48,704 bases of DNA, from NCBI GenBank assembly GCA_902629465.1, contig CACOQX010000006.1, positions 1 to 48,704 on the forward strand, in the 5' to 3' direction. A program made the translations under genes and the position numbers. The stretch comes from an uncultured SAR86 cluster bacterium. Lineage in GTDB: Bacteria > Pseudomonadota > Gammaproteobacteria > Magnimaribacterales > AG-339-G14. The notes below the pieces were generated by a model. The model had not been told where the DNA came from, made no database searches, and was given only the letters and a program-made list of their open reading frames with translations. Shown piece by piece: positions 6,931-14,897 of this stretch; the stretch's first letter is position 1; the number at the start of each line of letters is the position of its first letter.

Positions 6931-9300
6931 TTAAGGAGTGTTTTTGGAAAGTTCTTTCAGCCAATTTGGCTCTAAAAACTTATTGGCATCTTTTTCTAAT
7001 CGTTGAGTTATTCTTGTGGGATAAAGCATTCCCTTATCATCCTCGCGGACATATTTATTTTCTATTAACCGATTTAAGAAAACATCAAACATCCATTTTT
7101 CTGAAAATTCTGGCGTAAGTCTTGCTTGAGTTTTTTCTAAATTTTTGAGTACTTCTAGAGAATTTCTTTCCAATTCATTTTTTGAAATATGTTCAGCTGA
7201 ATTTTTCCATAATTGGGAAATCAGAACGTAAAATCTATCAATGGATGGTTGAACAAGTCTTCCCAGCGATTGAGTTTCATAAAATTCCTTTGATTTAAAA
7301 TCAGGCCTTCTAAAAACTTTGGAATCTTCAAGAATGAGATTTTTATTTATAAGTTTGTTAAGTTTTAACTCAATTATTTGATCCAAATCGTCCTCATCCC
7401 ATTTAAGAAAAAATTCTTCTTTTAAAAACGGATAAATCATTTTTATGGACTGCAATAAATCTTCCTTAATTATTTCTTTTTGATACTGAAAAAAACCACA
7501 TATTAGTGACTCAAAAATAAGCAAGTGAGAAATATTATTTCTGTAAAAGCTAAGTTTAGCCGCCTCTAAATTTGTCAAAGAAATTCTGTCGTTTATGTCT
7601 TCCTTAGAAAGGAAACCCAACTTTCTCATTTGATCAATTATTTCCTCTCCAGTTTTTTCACAAATCAAAGTTTTGGCAGAATATTTATCCTCTTCAAGCA
7701 AGTACTTCAATAATTTAATACTTGAAACAAGTTCTCGTTTTGAGATAGAGAAACCATCACTGTTCAAAATTGCCAAAGAAAATAACGCAGTAGATGTCAC
7801 AACAGTTGAGTCGTTGATATTTGTCATGATTTTCTTACCAAGAACAGGAGTAACTTTGAAGAGCCAATCCTTCTCAGATGAATAATCACTCAGTGGATAT
7901 TCTTTTAAAAGGGTATTCAAATTTATAGGCTCTCCAAATTGCAAATAAGCCTCTCCAAGATAATTTCTAAAATCTCTAAATACCGAAAAAATATCTTTTA
8001 AATTTTCTTTTTTCTTCTCTGCACCCATTACTTCATTAATATAAGAATTTCCTTCAAGGACTTTTTCATAGTTAATAGAAATAGGTACGAAACTAACTTG
8101 TTTTTCATCCATACCCAAGAAGGATCTTAGAATCATCGAAATAATCCCGGGTCTTGGCGGCATTAATTTTCCTGACCTAGATCGACCCCCTTCCGGAAAA
8201 AATTCAATCGAATGACCTCTTTGCATCAACTTTCTTAGATGCTCATAAAATACAACAGAGTAAAGACGATTATTGCTAAAAGACCGCCTCATAAAAAAAG
8301 CACCTCCTTTTCTCAAAAGTGGGCCTACCAGCGGTAAATTTAAATTTTTACCAGCGACGATTTGAGGCAGCATCAAGTCTTTGTAGTAAAGCAAATAAGA
8401 TAAAGCTAAATAATCAATATGAGAACGATGACAAGGTGAAAAAATTAGAGAGGTGCTGGGCGCAATTTTTCTAATTTCTTCGAAATTCAATACTTCCAAG
8501 TTCTCATATCTCGAGTTCCAGAACCAACTAAGGCCTCTATCGTAAAGATAAATAAATGGATAAGACATATCCGAACAAATTTCCCATACATATTTACTAG
8601 CTTTTTTTCTTAATTGAGCTATTTTTTTAGGACTGCCTTCAGATTCAGATTCAATAAAACTTTTAATCGAATTAGAATTTAGAATACTAGTTACCAATGT
8701 TCTTCTATTGGAAATATCTGGTCCTAAATGAGCTTTTCGATTTTGTCTGAATCTAGCTCTCAAAAGCCTTTCAGTTTTTAAAACAAGATTTTTATCTGAT
8801 TCTGGACTATTGAAAATTTCATCCACTTCAAGAGGTTTGTGAAAAAATATTTTCACATTCCTACCATTAAATAAAAGTTTGAATAAGTTTCTGATAAAAC
8901 TAGTTCCTTCCCAAGATTCTCTAAACAAAAGCTTTAGCCAGTTATCCTGTCGTTCCGGTGATTTTCCCCAAAAAACGTCTACCGGAATGATGATTGCTTT
9001 TTTTGAAAAATTTCTATTTTCAGCAAGGATTCCCAATTCTTTTGGGTGCATTCTTTTTGGAGTCTGCCATGGAAATTTTCTTTTTGGATTTCTAATTTGA
9101 AAATAATTTTTTTTAATTGGAGATTTTTCATTTTTTAAATCAAGTCCAGTTAAATTTTTTTGCTTAGTAAGGATTTTTAAAGCTTGATAATCTATTCTTG
9201 AGGTTGAGGAAAGTGCGTAGATAATGTCTTCATTTTTCAAAAGTAATTCGGTTTTTTTCGATTCACTCTCGTGATTAGCTTTGATTAGAAAATTAAACAT
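6931..9300 (-). CDS. plsB: Glycerol-3-phosphate O-acyltransferase PlsB
   Basis: 789 aa, close to E. coli PlsB (807). The acyltransferase motifs are in order: HRSHIDYLALSYLL near residue 291 (catalytic HxxxxD), GGAFFMRRSF, then FFPEGGRSRSGK near residue 365 (motif III), followed by PRPGI. It transfers an acyl group from acyl-ACP or acyl-CoA to sn-glycerol-3-phosphate at the inner membrane, the first step of phospholipid synthesis. It is transcribed ahead of hsp20 on the same strand with its own upstream gap. The long C-terminal half after the motifs is typical of the gammaproteobacterial enzyme. Confidence 0.96.
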   Translation of the reverse strand: MFNFLIKANHESESKKTELLLKNEDIIYALSSTSRIDYQALKILTKQKNLTGLDLKNEKSPIKKNYFQIRNPKRKFPWQTPKRMHPKELGILAENRNFSKKAIIIPVDVFWGKSPERQDNWLKLLFRESWEGTSFIRNLFKLLFNGRNVKIFFHKPLEVDEIFNSPESDKNLVLKTERLLRARFRQNRKAHLGPDISNRRTLVTSILNSNSIKSFIESESEGSPKKIAQLRKKASKYVWEICSDMSYPFIYLYDRGLSWFWNSRYENLEVLNFEEIRKIAPSTSLIFSPCHRSHIDYLALSYLLYYKDLMLPQIVAGKNLNLPLVGPLLRKGGAFFMRRSFSNNRLYSVVFYEHLRKLMQRGHSIEFFPEGGRSRSGKLMPPRPGIISMILRSFLGMDEKQVSFVPISINYEKVLEGNSYINEVMGAEKKKENLKDIFSVFRDFRNYLGEAYLQFGEPINLNTLLKEYPLSDYSSEKDWLFKVTPVLGKKIMTNINDSTVVTSTALFSLAILNSDGFSISKRELVSSIKLLKYLLEEDKYSAKTLICEKTGEEIIDQMRKLGFLSKEDINDRISLTNLEAAKLSFYRNNISHLLIFESLICGFFQYQKEIIKEDLLQSIKMIYPFLKEEFFLKWDEDDLDQIIELKLNKLINKNLILEDSKVFRRPDFKSKEFYETQSLGRLVQPSIDRFYVLISQLWKNSAEHISKNELERNSLEVLKNLEKTQARLTPEFSEKWMFDVFLNRLIENKYVREDDKGMLYPTRITQRLEKDANKFLEPNWLKELSKNTP

Positions 9301-9385
9301 TAGAAGTCATTCCTTCTTTATAGTGATAAGATGCGAATTTTAACAAAACAAATCTTATTTTTAATGAATTTTACTCTGTAATATA

Positions 9386-9471
9386 GCCGGAGTGGCGGAA
9401 TTGGTAGACGCGTTCGATTCAAAATCGAGTGCCCACAAGGCGTGAGAGTTCGAGTCTCTCCTCCGGCACCA
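9386..9471 (+). tRNA. tRNA-Leu(CAA)
   Basis: A complete cloverleaf: acceptor GCCGGAG pairing with CTCCGGC, anticodon loop TTCAAAA (anticodon CAA), a long variable arm as expected for class II tRNA-Leu, the T-loop TTCGAGTC and an encoded CCA end. Only 14 bases separate the CCA from the yajC ATG, and the yajC ribosome-binding site starts at the base after the CCA. Confidence 0.97.
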
Positions 9472-9485
9472 AAGGAGAATTTAAT

Positions 9486-9800
9486 ATGAAAGAAACCGAA
9501 ATAGTCATGGCTCAACAAACGCCAAGTTTTTTTGGCCCTCAATTAATTTTATTAATTGGTTTTGTCGCCATAATGTATTTTTTAATCATCAGGCCCCAAA
9601 ACAAAAGGCTCAAAGCTCAAAAAGAAATGATTGAGTCACTCTCTGTGGGAGACGAAGTGATTGCTTCGGGCGGTATGGTCTGCGTTATTACAAAGATGAA
9701 TGATGACTTTTTAACCGTACGAGCCAATGACACAGTTCTTACAATCCAGCGAGAATCTGTAAGTAACGTTTTGCCAAAAGGAACAATTAAATCTCTCTAA
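9486..9800 (+). CDS. yajC: Sec translocon accessory protein YajC
   Basis: 104 aa from the ATG at 9486. That ATG follows an AAGGAG ribosome-binding site, and the longer ORF in the track runs into the tRNA. A single membrane helix (LILLIGFVAIMYFLII) is followed by the family signature RPQNKRLKAQKEMIESL and a small cytoplasmic domain with VGDEVIASGGMVCVI. YajC binds SecDF and helps SecYEG-mediated export. It is the first gene of yajC-secD-secF and probably shares a transcript with tRNA-Leu. An alternative start at MAQQTPSFF would give the more usual length of about 97 aa. Confidence 0.95.
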   Translation: MKETEIVMAQQTPSFFGPQLILLIGFVAIMYFLIIRPQNKRLKAQKEMIESLSVGDEVIASGGMVCVITKMNDDFLTVRANDTVLTIQRESVSNVLPKGTIKSL

Positions 9801-9803
9801 AAA

Positions 9804-11624
9804 GTGCTCAGATTTCAGCTCTGGAAAATATTAATCATAGTGTTTGTCGTCACCATTGGCATTACTTATGCTTTACCTAATTTTTATCCGCCAAGTCCAG
9901 CAGTTCAAATCACTTTGGATAGTTCTTTGGGAAAAATATCTCCTAATATTGCAAAGCGAATTGAACAACTAGCAATAGACACAGAAATCAGTTTCTCCTC
10001 CAATCTTACTGAAGAGCTTGATGGTTACGACTCAATTTTATTTAAGGCAGAGAATTATCAAGATCAAGTTAAGCTAAAAGAATATTTAGAACAAAATTTA
10101 GAGAGAGAATTTATAATAGCTTTGAATTTAGCTCCAAATACACCTACCTGGTTGTCAGATATTCAAGCTTCGCCAATGAAATTAGGCTTAGATCTTAGGG
10201 GAGGAGTTCATTTTTTAATGGAAGTAGACTCCGAGTTACTCATTTCAACTCGCTTGGAATCCTATTTGGCTGATATCAAAAGAAAACTTCGAGAAGAGCG
10301 AATTGGAATTAGTCGTTCTGAAATTGCTGAAAACAGAATAATTTTCACCACAAGAACGGATGCTACAGATCAGTTAGACGACTATTTAGAAAGTAACATC
10401 GATCTTGAGTATAGAAAGCAAGGCAATAACCAATTTATTGTCGAGTACAACGAGCAAGGCCTTGATGATTTAATTGACTACGCTGTTTCCCAAAATTTAG
10501 TGACTCTAAGAAATAGAGTCAATGAGCTTGGAATCTCCGAGCCTGTTGTAGTTCGTCAGGGAAAAAATAGAATTTCTGTTCAACTGCCAGGTGTCCAAGA
10601 TACTGCTGAAGCTAAAAAAATCATTGGGAAAACTGCAAATTTAGAATTTCGTCTCGAGGCTGAATCAAATAGTTTGCTATCTAGAACTGATCAATTTGAT
10701 TTTTCTGGACAACGTGTGAGGTTATTGAAGCAGGTCATCATTACCGGTGACAAAGTAGCAGATGCCAGCGTTGGCTATGATGAAAGTGGGTTTCCACAAG
10801 TAAATATTTCTTTAGACGGCGAGGGCGGAACAAAAATGCATCGTTCAACCAGAAACAACGTAGGCAGAAAGATGGCAGTAATTTTTGTTGAACGCAAAAT
10901 CAAAACATCCAATACAAGCGATGAAATAGAAAGTTACTTTGATAAAAGAATCATCAGTTTAGCAACTATTCAATCCGCTCTTGCAAACCAATTTAGAATT
11001 ACCGGCTTAGATAGTCCAAATGCCGCTTCTGAATTGGCTTTGCTCTTGAGGGCAGGGGCATTAGCTGCACCAATGAATTTTGTTGAGGAAGGCACAGTTG
11101 GCCCATCTTTAGGGGCTGACAACATTCGCGTTGGGGTTCAATCTTTGGTACTAGGGCTGTCTTTAGTTCTGATTTTCATGATTTTTTACTACAAAGTTTT
11201 TGGTGTCATTGCCAATATTGCAGTCGCATTAAATATCGTTCTGATTAGCGCCATTATGTCAATTTTATCAGCAACCTTAACGCTGCCTGGCATTGCAGGA
11301 ATTGTTTTAACAATTGGAATGGCGGTTGATGCAAATGTCTTAATTTTCTCTAGAATCAAAGAAGAATTAAAAAATAGACTTAAACCTTTAGATGCAATAA
11401 ACGCAGGATATGATCGTGCATACATCACTATTGTAGATGCAAATTTAACTACTTTGATAGTTGCACTGATTCTTTATACGATTGGTACAGGACCCGTGCA
11501 AGGCTTTGCGATAACCTTATCGGTTGGAATTTTAACTTCGATGTTTACCGCTATCTTAGTTACAAGATTTTTAGTTTGGTTAATTTATCGAAATAGAAAA
11601 CATCTCGAAACGCTATGGATATAA
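9804..11624 (+). CDS. secD: Protein translocase subunit SecD
   Basis: 606 aa, starting at GTG three bases after yajC. One N-terminal membrane helix precedes a large periplasmic domain holding the D1-type motif LGLDLRGGVHFLMEVD. Then come five C-terminal helices of RND type with GIVLTIGMAVDANVLIFSRIKEE and the SVGILTSMFTAILVTR motif. SecD with SecF uses the proton-motive force to pull preproteins through SecYEG. The membrane-embedded aspartate in the GMAVDANV motif is the expected proton-relay residue. secF follows one base after the stop. Confidence 0.97.
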   Translation: MLRFQLWKILIIVFVVTIGITYALPNFYPPSPAVQITLDSSLGKISPNIAKRIEQLAIDTEISFSSNLTEELDGYDSILFKAENYQDQVKLKEYLEQNLEREFIIALNLAPNTPTWLSDIQASPMKLGLDLRGGVHFLMEVDSELLISTRLESYLADIKRKLREERIGISRSEIAENRIIFTTRTDATDQLDDYLESNIDLEYRKQGNNQFIVEYNEQGLDDLIDYAVSQNLVTLRNRVNELGISEPVVVRQGKNRISVQLPGVQDTAEAKKIIGKTANLEFRLEAESNSLLSRTDQFDFSGQRVRLLKQVIITGDKVADASVGYDESGFPQVNISLDGEGGTKMHRSTRNNVGRKMAVIFVERKIKTSNTSDEIESYFDKRIISLATIQSALANQFRITGLDSPNAASELALLLRAGALAAPMNFVEEGTVGPSLGADNIRVGVQSLVLGLSLVLIFMIFYYKVFGVIANIAVALNIVLISAIMSILSATLTLPGIAGIVLTIGMAVDANVLIFSRIKEELKNRLKPLDAINAGYDRAYITIVDANLTTLIVALILYTIGTGPVQGFAITLSVGILTSMFTAILVTRFLVWLIYRNRKHLETLWI

Positions 11625-11625
11625 A

Positions 11626-12525
11626 ATGCAAATAAATTTCATGCGACCAAGGAAGATAGCATCAACGTTATCAATTTTATTAGTTGTCCTTTCAGTTTTT
11701 TCTCTTTCTTTTAAAGGATTGAATGCTGGATTGGATTTTACCGGCGGCACTTTGATTGAGATCAAGTTGTCACAATCAACCAATTTAGAAGAAATTAGAG
11801 AAGTGCTTGGTTCTAGAATAGAAGATGATTTTCAGGTCTCTTATTTTGGTTCAGAGCAAGATGTTCTGATTAAGATTCCAGGTGGTTCAGAAAATAATTT
11901 ATCGGATGAGATAGTTACTGCATTAAAAAATTCATTTCAGTTCGATTTAAGACGAAAAGATTTTATTGGCCCTCAAATAGGAGAAGAGTTAAGAGATCAA
12001 GGAGGTCTGGGAATACTAGCAGCTATGTTGGTAATGATGGTCTACATCATGTTTAGATTTCAATTCAAGTTTGCCATCGGTGCTCTCTTAGCTTTGATTC
12101 ATGACGTTTTGATTGTGTTAGGCTTTTTTTCGATATTTTATATTGGTTTTAATTTGACAGTCTTAGCAGCCATTCTCGCTGTAATTGGTTACTCTTTGAA
12201 CGATACAATCGTAGTATCAGATAGAATAAGAGAGAATTATAGAAAAAAAAGAAAGTCAGATAACGTTGATGTGATCAATAGATCTCTAAATCAGATGTTG
12301 GGAAGAACCTTGATTACTTCTTTGACAACTTTACTAGTTTTATTCGCACTTCTTATTTTGGGCGGTGATTTCATTCAAAATTTTGCGATTGCTTTGATTT
12401 GCGGCGTCATTGTTGGTACTTATTCATCAATTTATGTTCTTTGTAATAATTTGATATTAATGAATTTAAATTTTGAAGATCTCGCTATTAAAAAGAGCGA
12501 AACTTATGATGATGGCATGCCTTAA
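11626..12525 (+). CDS. secF: Protein translocase subunit SecF
   Basis: 299 aa. It has an N-terminal helix, then GLDFTGGTLIEIKL (the SecF D1 motif), a short periplasmic domain and five membrane helices that include GYSLNDTIVVSDRIREN and LGRTLITSLTTLLVLFALLILGG. It forms the SecDF complex with the gene immediately upstream. A strong terminator follows the stop within 20 bases, closing the yajC-secD-secF unit. Confidence 0.97.
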   Translation: MQINFMRPRKIASTLSILLVVLSVFSLSFKGLNAGLDFTGGTLIEIKLSQSTNLEEIREVLGSRIEDDFQVSYFGSEQDVLIKIPGGSENNLSDEIVTALKNSFQFDLRRKDFIGPQIGEELRDQGGLGILAAMLVMMVYIMFRFQFKFAIGALLALIHDVLIVLGFFSIFYIGFNLTVLAAILAVIGYSLNDTIVVSDRIRENYRKKRKSDNVDVINRSLNQMLGRTLITSLTTLLVLFALLILGGDFIQNFAIALICGVIVGTYSSIYVLCNNLILMNLNFEDLAIKKSETYDDGMP

Positions 12526-12553
12526 AAAAAGGGAGGTCCGAAGACCTCCCTTT
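12526..12553 (+). terminator. Rho-independent terminator after secF
   Basis: An 8-bp GC-rich stem (GGGAGGTC / GACCTCCC) with a CGAA loop, preceded by seven A residues and followed by TTT. The A-run on the left would give a U-run on the other strand, so it may also end the minus-strand small-peptide transcript that stops at 12559. Confidence 0.85.
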
Positions 12554-12558
12554 GGGTT

Positions 12559-12651
12559 CTAAGACATAAGTAAAATCAATACAGTTGAGATTAAAAACAA
12601 TCCAATTATTGCGTCGATTTTACCAAGCTTTTGATGTCTTGCTTTATACAT
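12559..12651 (-). CDS. 30-aa single-pass membrane peptide (hypothetical)
   Basis: This ORF is too short for the ORF track. It reads MYKARHQKLGKIDAIIGLFL and continues as ISTVLILLMS, giving a basic N-terminus and one hydrophobic helix of about 18 residues that reaches the C-terminus. Its ATG overlaps the stop of the upstream 55-aa gene (GATGTATAA), so translation is probably coupled; there is no clear ribosome-binding site of its own. The stop is followed within 10 bases by the bidirectional terminator. I do not recognise a family. The fit between overlap, hydrophobicity and terminator makes it more likely real than chance. Confidence 0.5.
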   Translation of the reverse strand: MYKARHQKLGKIDAIIGLFLISTVLILLMS

Positions 12652-12811
12652 CTCTGACACCACGATACCATTTAGGATAAACAGTAGTAGATGTCTTTCT
12701 GTTTTCAGAATCTATTGCATCATGCCTTATTCCACGGTAAATGCCTGAAGAAATAACTTTTTGTTCCTTCGCAACATTTTGTGGAGTTTGTTTGATACCT
12801 CTGTAGTACAT
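12644..12811 (-). CDS. 55-aa peptide with three YRG motifs, downstream of a glutamine-riboswitch-like RNA
   Basis: Not in the ORF track because of its length. It has an ATG start and a GGAGG ribosome-binding site about nine bases upstream. The protein carries the tripeptide YRG three times, at residues 3-5 (YYRGIK), 25-27 (IYRGIR) and 49-51 (WYRGVR), which suggests an internal repeat. YRG-type motifs occur in small DUF4278-like proteins, but I cannot confirm membership from sequence alone. It is basic, soluble-looking and cysteine-free. The leader upstream matches the glutamine riboswitch core, which in marine bacteria and phages is known to precede short peptide genes. A role in nitrogen regulation is inference. 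Confidence 0.7.
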   Translation of the reverse strand: MYYRGIKQTPQNVAKEQKVISSGIYRGIRHDAIDSENRKTSTTVYPKWYRGVRDV

Positions 12812-12875
12812 CGGTTTGACCTCCAGTTTTCGTTTCGATTTCGTACATACGCTTCCCAGCGTACACCCTTCTCAA

Positions 12876-13005
12876 CGCGTTCCTTCGGTAAAACTTTCGG
12901 TCTCTTTCCCCTTACGGGTACTTGCTTACCTATCTTTTCAGATAGAGGTTTTCAGGTTTTCCTACTTCCGTTCAATGCACTAAAAAAGGGCACTGAATGA
13001 ACGAT
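12876..13005 (-). ncRNA. Glutamine riboswitch-like RNA (glnA / Downstream-peptide family) with a large insertion
   Basis: Read on the minus strand: ATCGTTCA opens P1, and TTCAGTGC pairs with GCATTGAA as P2. The conserved CGGAAGTAGG follows, and CCGAAGGAACGCG closes P1 (CGTTC with GAACG). These blocks match the conserved core of the glutamine riboswitch family as I know it. Between GTAGG and CCGAAGG is an insertion of about 70 bases holding two hairpins with GNRA loops (CTATCT-GAAA-AGATAG and CCC-GTAA-GGG). Downstream, before the GGAGG of the YRG peptide, is one more hairpin (TACGC / GCGTA). No poly-U terminator is present, so control is probably at translation. Confidence 0.8.
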
Positions 13006-13013
13006 TTAAGTGC

Positions 13014-13043
13014 ATTTTATCAAAAAAAGCAGAAGTTTGTAAA
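13014..13043 (-). promoter_or_regulatory. Sigma-70-type promoter of the riboswitch/YRG-peptide transcript
   Basis: On the minus strand, TTTACA (-35) and TAAAAT (-10) are separated by 18 bases. The -10 box ends about nine bases before the riboswitch P1 strand, placing the transcript start at the RNA's 5' edge. The promoter sits in the gap beyond the suhB stop, so the unit is transcribed independently. Confidence 0.6.
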
Positions 13044-13047
13044 TATT

Positions 13048-13839
13048 CTAGATAAAAGATTTTTCAATTTCTTTATTGATTGCTTTCACACATGACATGT
13101 TACCGGCAACTATACTATGCGACGAGAAGACGTTCTCATCTCCGTTGAAATCATTTACAAAGCCTCCAGCTTCCATAACTAATAACGCGCCAGCAGCAAA
13201 GTCCCAAGCTTTCATGCCATATCCTAAAAATGCATCAAGCTTCCCAGAAGCAACAAAAGCCAAATCTAGCGCTGTTGATCCAGTTCTCCTTAGCGTTAAA
13301 GAATTTGAATAAAGATTTCTTATTAAAGTAAGTTGATCAAATTTTGGTTCAAGATTAGGTCCGCCATGAAAAGAATTACATATTAAAGAATTTTTTAAAC
13401 CCTTAATTTCAGAAACTCTAATACGAGTTTTATTAAGAAAAGCTCCTTTTCCTTTCGAGGCATAATATTCATCATCTCTAGAAAGATCATAAATTAATCC
13501 ATGCTCTATTGAGTCCTTATAAAAACACGCAATAGAAATTGAGTAAAAGGGAAAATTATGGATAAAATTTGTGGTTCCATCCAAAGGGTCTATAACCCAA
13601 TGATAATCCGCATTCTTATTACCTCGACGACCAGATTCCTCACCTTCAAATGAATGGTCAGGAAAGGAGGTCTTCAGAGTATCAATGATTATATTTTCTG
13701 CAATAGTATCTACTTGAGTCACAAAATCAGTAGGTCCTTTCTCAAAAACATTTATCTTGTCCCTGCGTCGAGAAAATTTATGTATCTCCTTTGCTGCTAG
13801 TCTAGCGGCATTGATCGCAATAGTAACTTTTGGTTCCAT
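13048..13839 (-). CDS. suhB: Inositol-1-monophosphatase family protein SuhB
   Basis: 263 aa. The metal-binding motifs of the family are present: EGEESG near residue 62, WVIDPLDGTTNFIHNFPF near residue 81, and AWDFAAGALLVMEAGG near residue 209. The enzyme dephosphorylates inositol monophosphates; in gammaproteobacteria SuhB also joins the rRNA antitermination complex. The ATG is divergent from trmJ with 35 bases between the start codons. Downstream on the same strand is the separately promoted riboswitch unit. Confidence 0.94.
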   Translation of the reverse strand: MEPKVTIAINAARLAAKEIHKFSRRRDKINVFEKGPTDFVTQVDTIAENIIIDTLKTSFPDHSFEGEESGRRGNKNADYHWVIDPLDGTTNFIHNFPFYSISIACFYKDSIEHGLIYDLSRDDEYYASKGKGAFLNKTRIRVSEIKGLKNSLICNSFHGGPNLEPKFDQLTLIRNLYSNSLTLRRTGSTALDLAFVASGKLDAFLGYGMKAWDFAAGALLVMEAGGFVNDFNGDENVFSSHSIVAGNMSCVKAINKEIEKSFI

Positions 13840-13874
13840 GGTTTTTTTTAAGGAAAGAATTGTAAACTATAAAG

Positions 13875-14618
13875 GTGTCTGATTCTTCACTTAAAAATAA
13901 ATTTGATTTCATTTTGGTTGAACCCTCTCATCCTGGAAACATTGGAGCTGCTGCAAGAGCAATCAAAAACATGGGGTTCACAAATCTTTCTTTGATCAAT
14001 CCAAAGGATTTTCCAAATGACGATGCCTTTTATAGGGCCAAAGGTGCAAAAGACATTTTAGAAAATGTAAAAATCTATGAAGATTTATCCAATGCTTTGA
14101 AGGATTCAACTTTGATATTTGGAACAAGTGCAAGAACCAGAACTATTCCTTGGCCAACGAAGATTTCATCTGAATTGAGTATTGTTTTAAAGAAAGCTTT
14201 GGAGAGCAGCAATGCAAAAGTTTGTCTTGTTTTTGGAAGAGAAATCAGCGGTCTGAGTAATGAAGAGCTACAAATGTGTGATTATCATATCAAGATTCCA
14301 ACTGATGAGGATTTCTCATCTATAAATTTGTCTCATGCAGTTCAAATTATTTCTTATGTGTTGAAGATGGAAATAGATAGCATCGATTTGCCACCAGAGA
14401 TGGAAAACGAATCTCCAACGTTTCAAGAAAATGAATACTTAATAGACCATTTCGATGAAGTCATGAAAAAAATGGATTTTTACGATCAAGAAAATCCTAA
14501 GCAAGTAAAAACAAGAATGCGAAGACTTATTAAACGGCTTCAACCTGATAAATTAGAAACGGGGATCCTTAGAGGATTTTTAGCTAAAATCGAACAAATA
14601 CTTAACAAAAAAAATTAG
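13875..14618 (+). CDS. trmJ: tRNA (cytidine/uridine-2'-O)-methyltransferase TrmJ
   Basis: 247 aa from a GTG start. A SPOUT fold is shown by FILVEPSHPGNIGAAARAIKNMGF (motif 1, with the catalytic Arg), VFGREISGLSNEELQMCD (motif 2) and PTDEDFSSINLSHAVQIISY (motif 3, the knot). A C-terminal helical extension resembles that of TrmJ. The enzyme methylates the ribose of position 32 in the tRNA anticodon loop. It is divergent from suhB, and tRNA-Glu lies 25 bases downstream. In many gammaproteobacteria trmJ and suhB are neighbours, which supports both calls. Confidence 0.95.
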   Translation: MSDSSLKNKFDFILVEPSHPGNIGAAARAIKNMGFTNLSLINPKDFPNDDAFYRAKGAKDILENVKIYEDLSNALKDSTLIFGTSARTRTIPWPTKISSELSIVLKKALESSNAKVCLVFGREISGLSNEELQMCDYHIKIPTDEDFSSINLSHAVQIISYVLKMEIDSIDLPPEMENESPTFQENEYLIDHFDEVMKKMDFYDQENPKQVKTRMRRLIKRLQPDKLETGILRGFLAKIEQILNKKN

Positions 14619-14643
14619 TCTGATAAAATCATCCACTTTCTGT

Positions 14644-14718
14644 GTCCCCTTCGTCTAGCGGTTAGGACACCGGGTTTTCATCTCGGCAACAGGGGTTCGA
14701 TCCCCCTAGGGGACGCCA
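14644..14718 (+). tRNA. tRNA-Glu(UUC)
   Basis: Acceptor GTCCCCT pairs with AGGGGAC, the anticodon loop TTTTCAT gives anticodon UUC, the T-loop GTTCGATC is present and the CCA end is encoded. Directly after it, GCCAAGA can pair with TCTTGGC using the CCA end itself, which may be a processing or weak termination element; no T-run follows. Confidence 0.97.
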
Positions 14719-14860
14719 AGAATTTTCTCTTGGCAAAAACATCTGCATTGCTTTTTATTGGTGCAAATGGTTTATCTAAATATCTCTTTTTGAAAAGTTT
14801 TAGTGCAAAACACCATATTTTTGTTCTTTTAACTTCTAATTTAGCTTGTTTACAACGCTC

Positions 14861-14897
14861 TATAATTTCATAGATTAATCTTTAATTAGGTGAAGAT
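14861..14897 (+). promoter_or_regulatory. Probable -10 box and ribosome-binding site of glnK-amtB
   Basis: A consensus TATAAT lies 31 bases before the glnK ATG, and AGGTGAAG lies just before the start codon. No good -35 box is present at normal spacing, so an activator may be needed. The gap from the tRNA-Glu (14719-14860) also holds GTGCA-containing sequences resembling NtrC half-sites, but not a full palindrome. Confidence 0.45.

Noticed and set aside
6852-7118. 88-aa plus-strand ORF
   Set aside because: It overlaps the hsp20 promoter and the antisense 3' end of plsB; no family features.
12761-13000. 79-aa plus-strand ORF
   Set aside because: It is antisense to the riboswitch-like RNA and the YRG peptide; its apparent openness comes from the structured RNA.
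14730-14760. Possible sigma-54 promoter before glnK (TTGGCA...TGCATTGC)
   Set aside because: The GG and GC elements are 11 bases apart rather than the strict 10, and it lies more than 130 bases from the gene.
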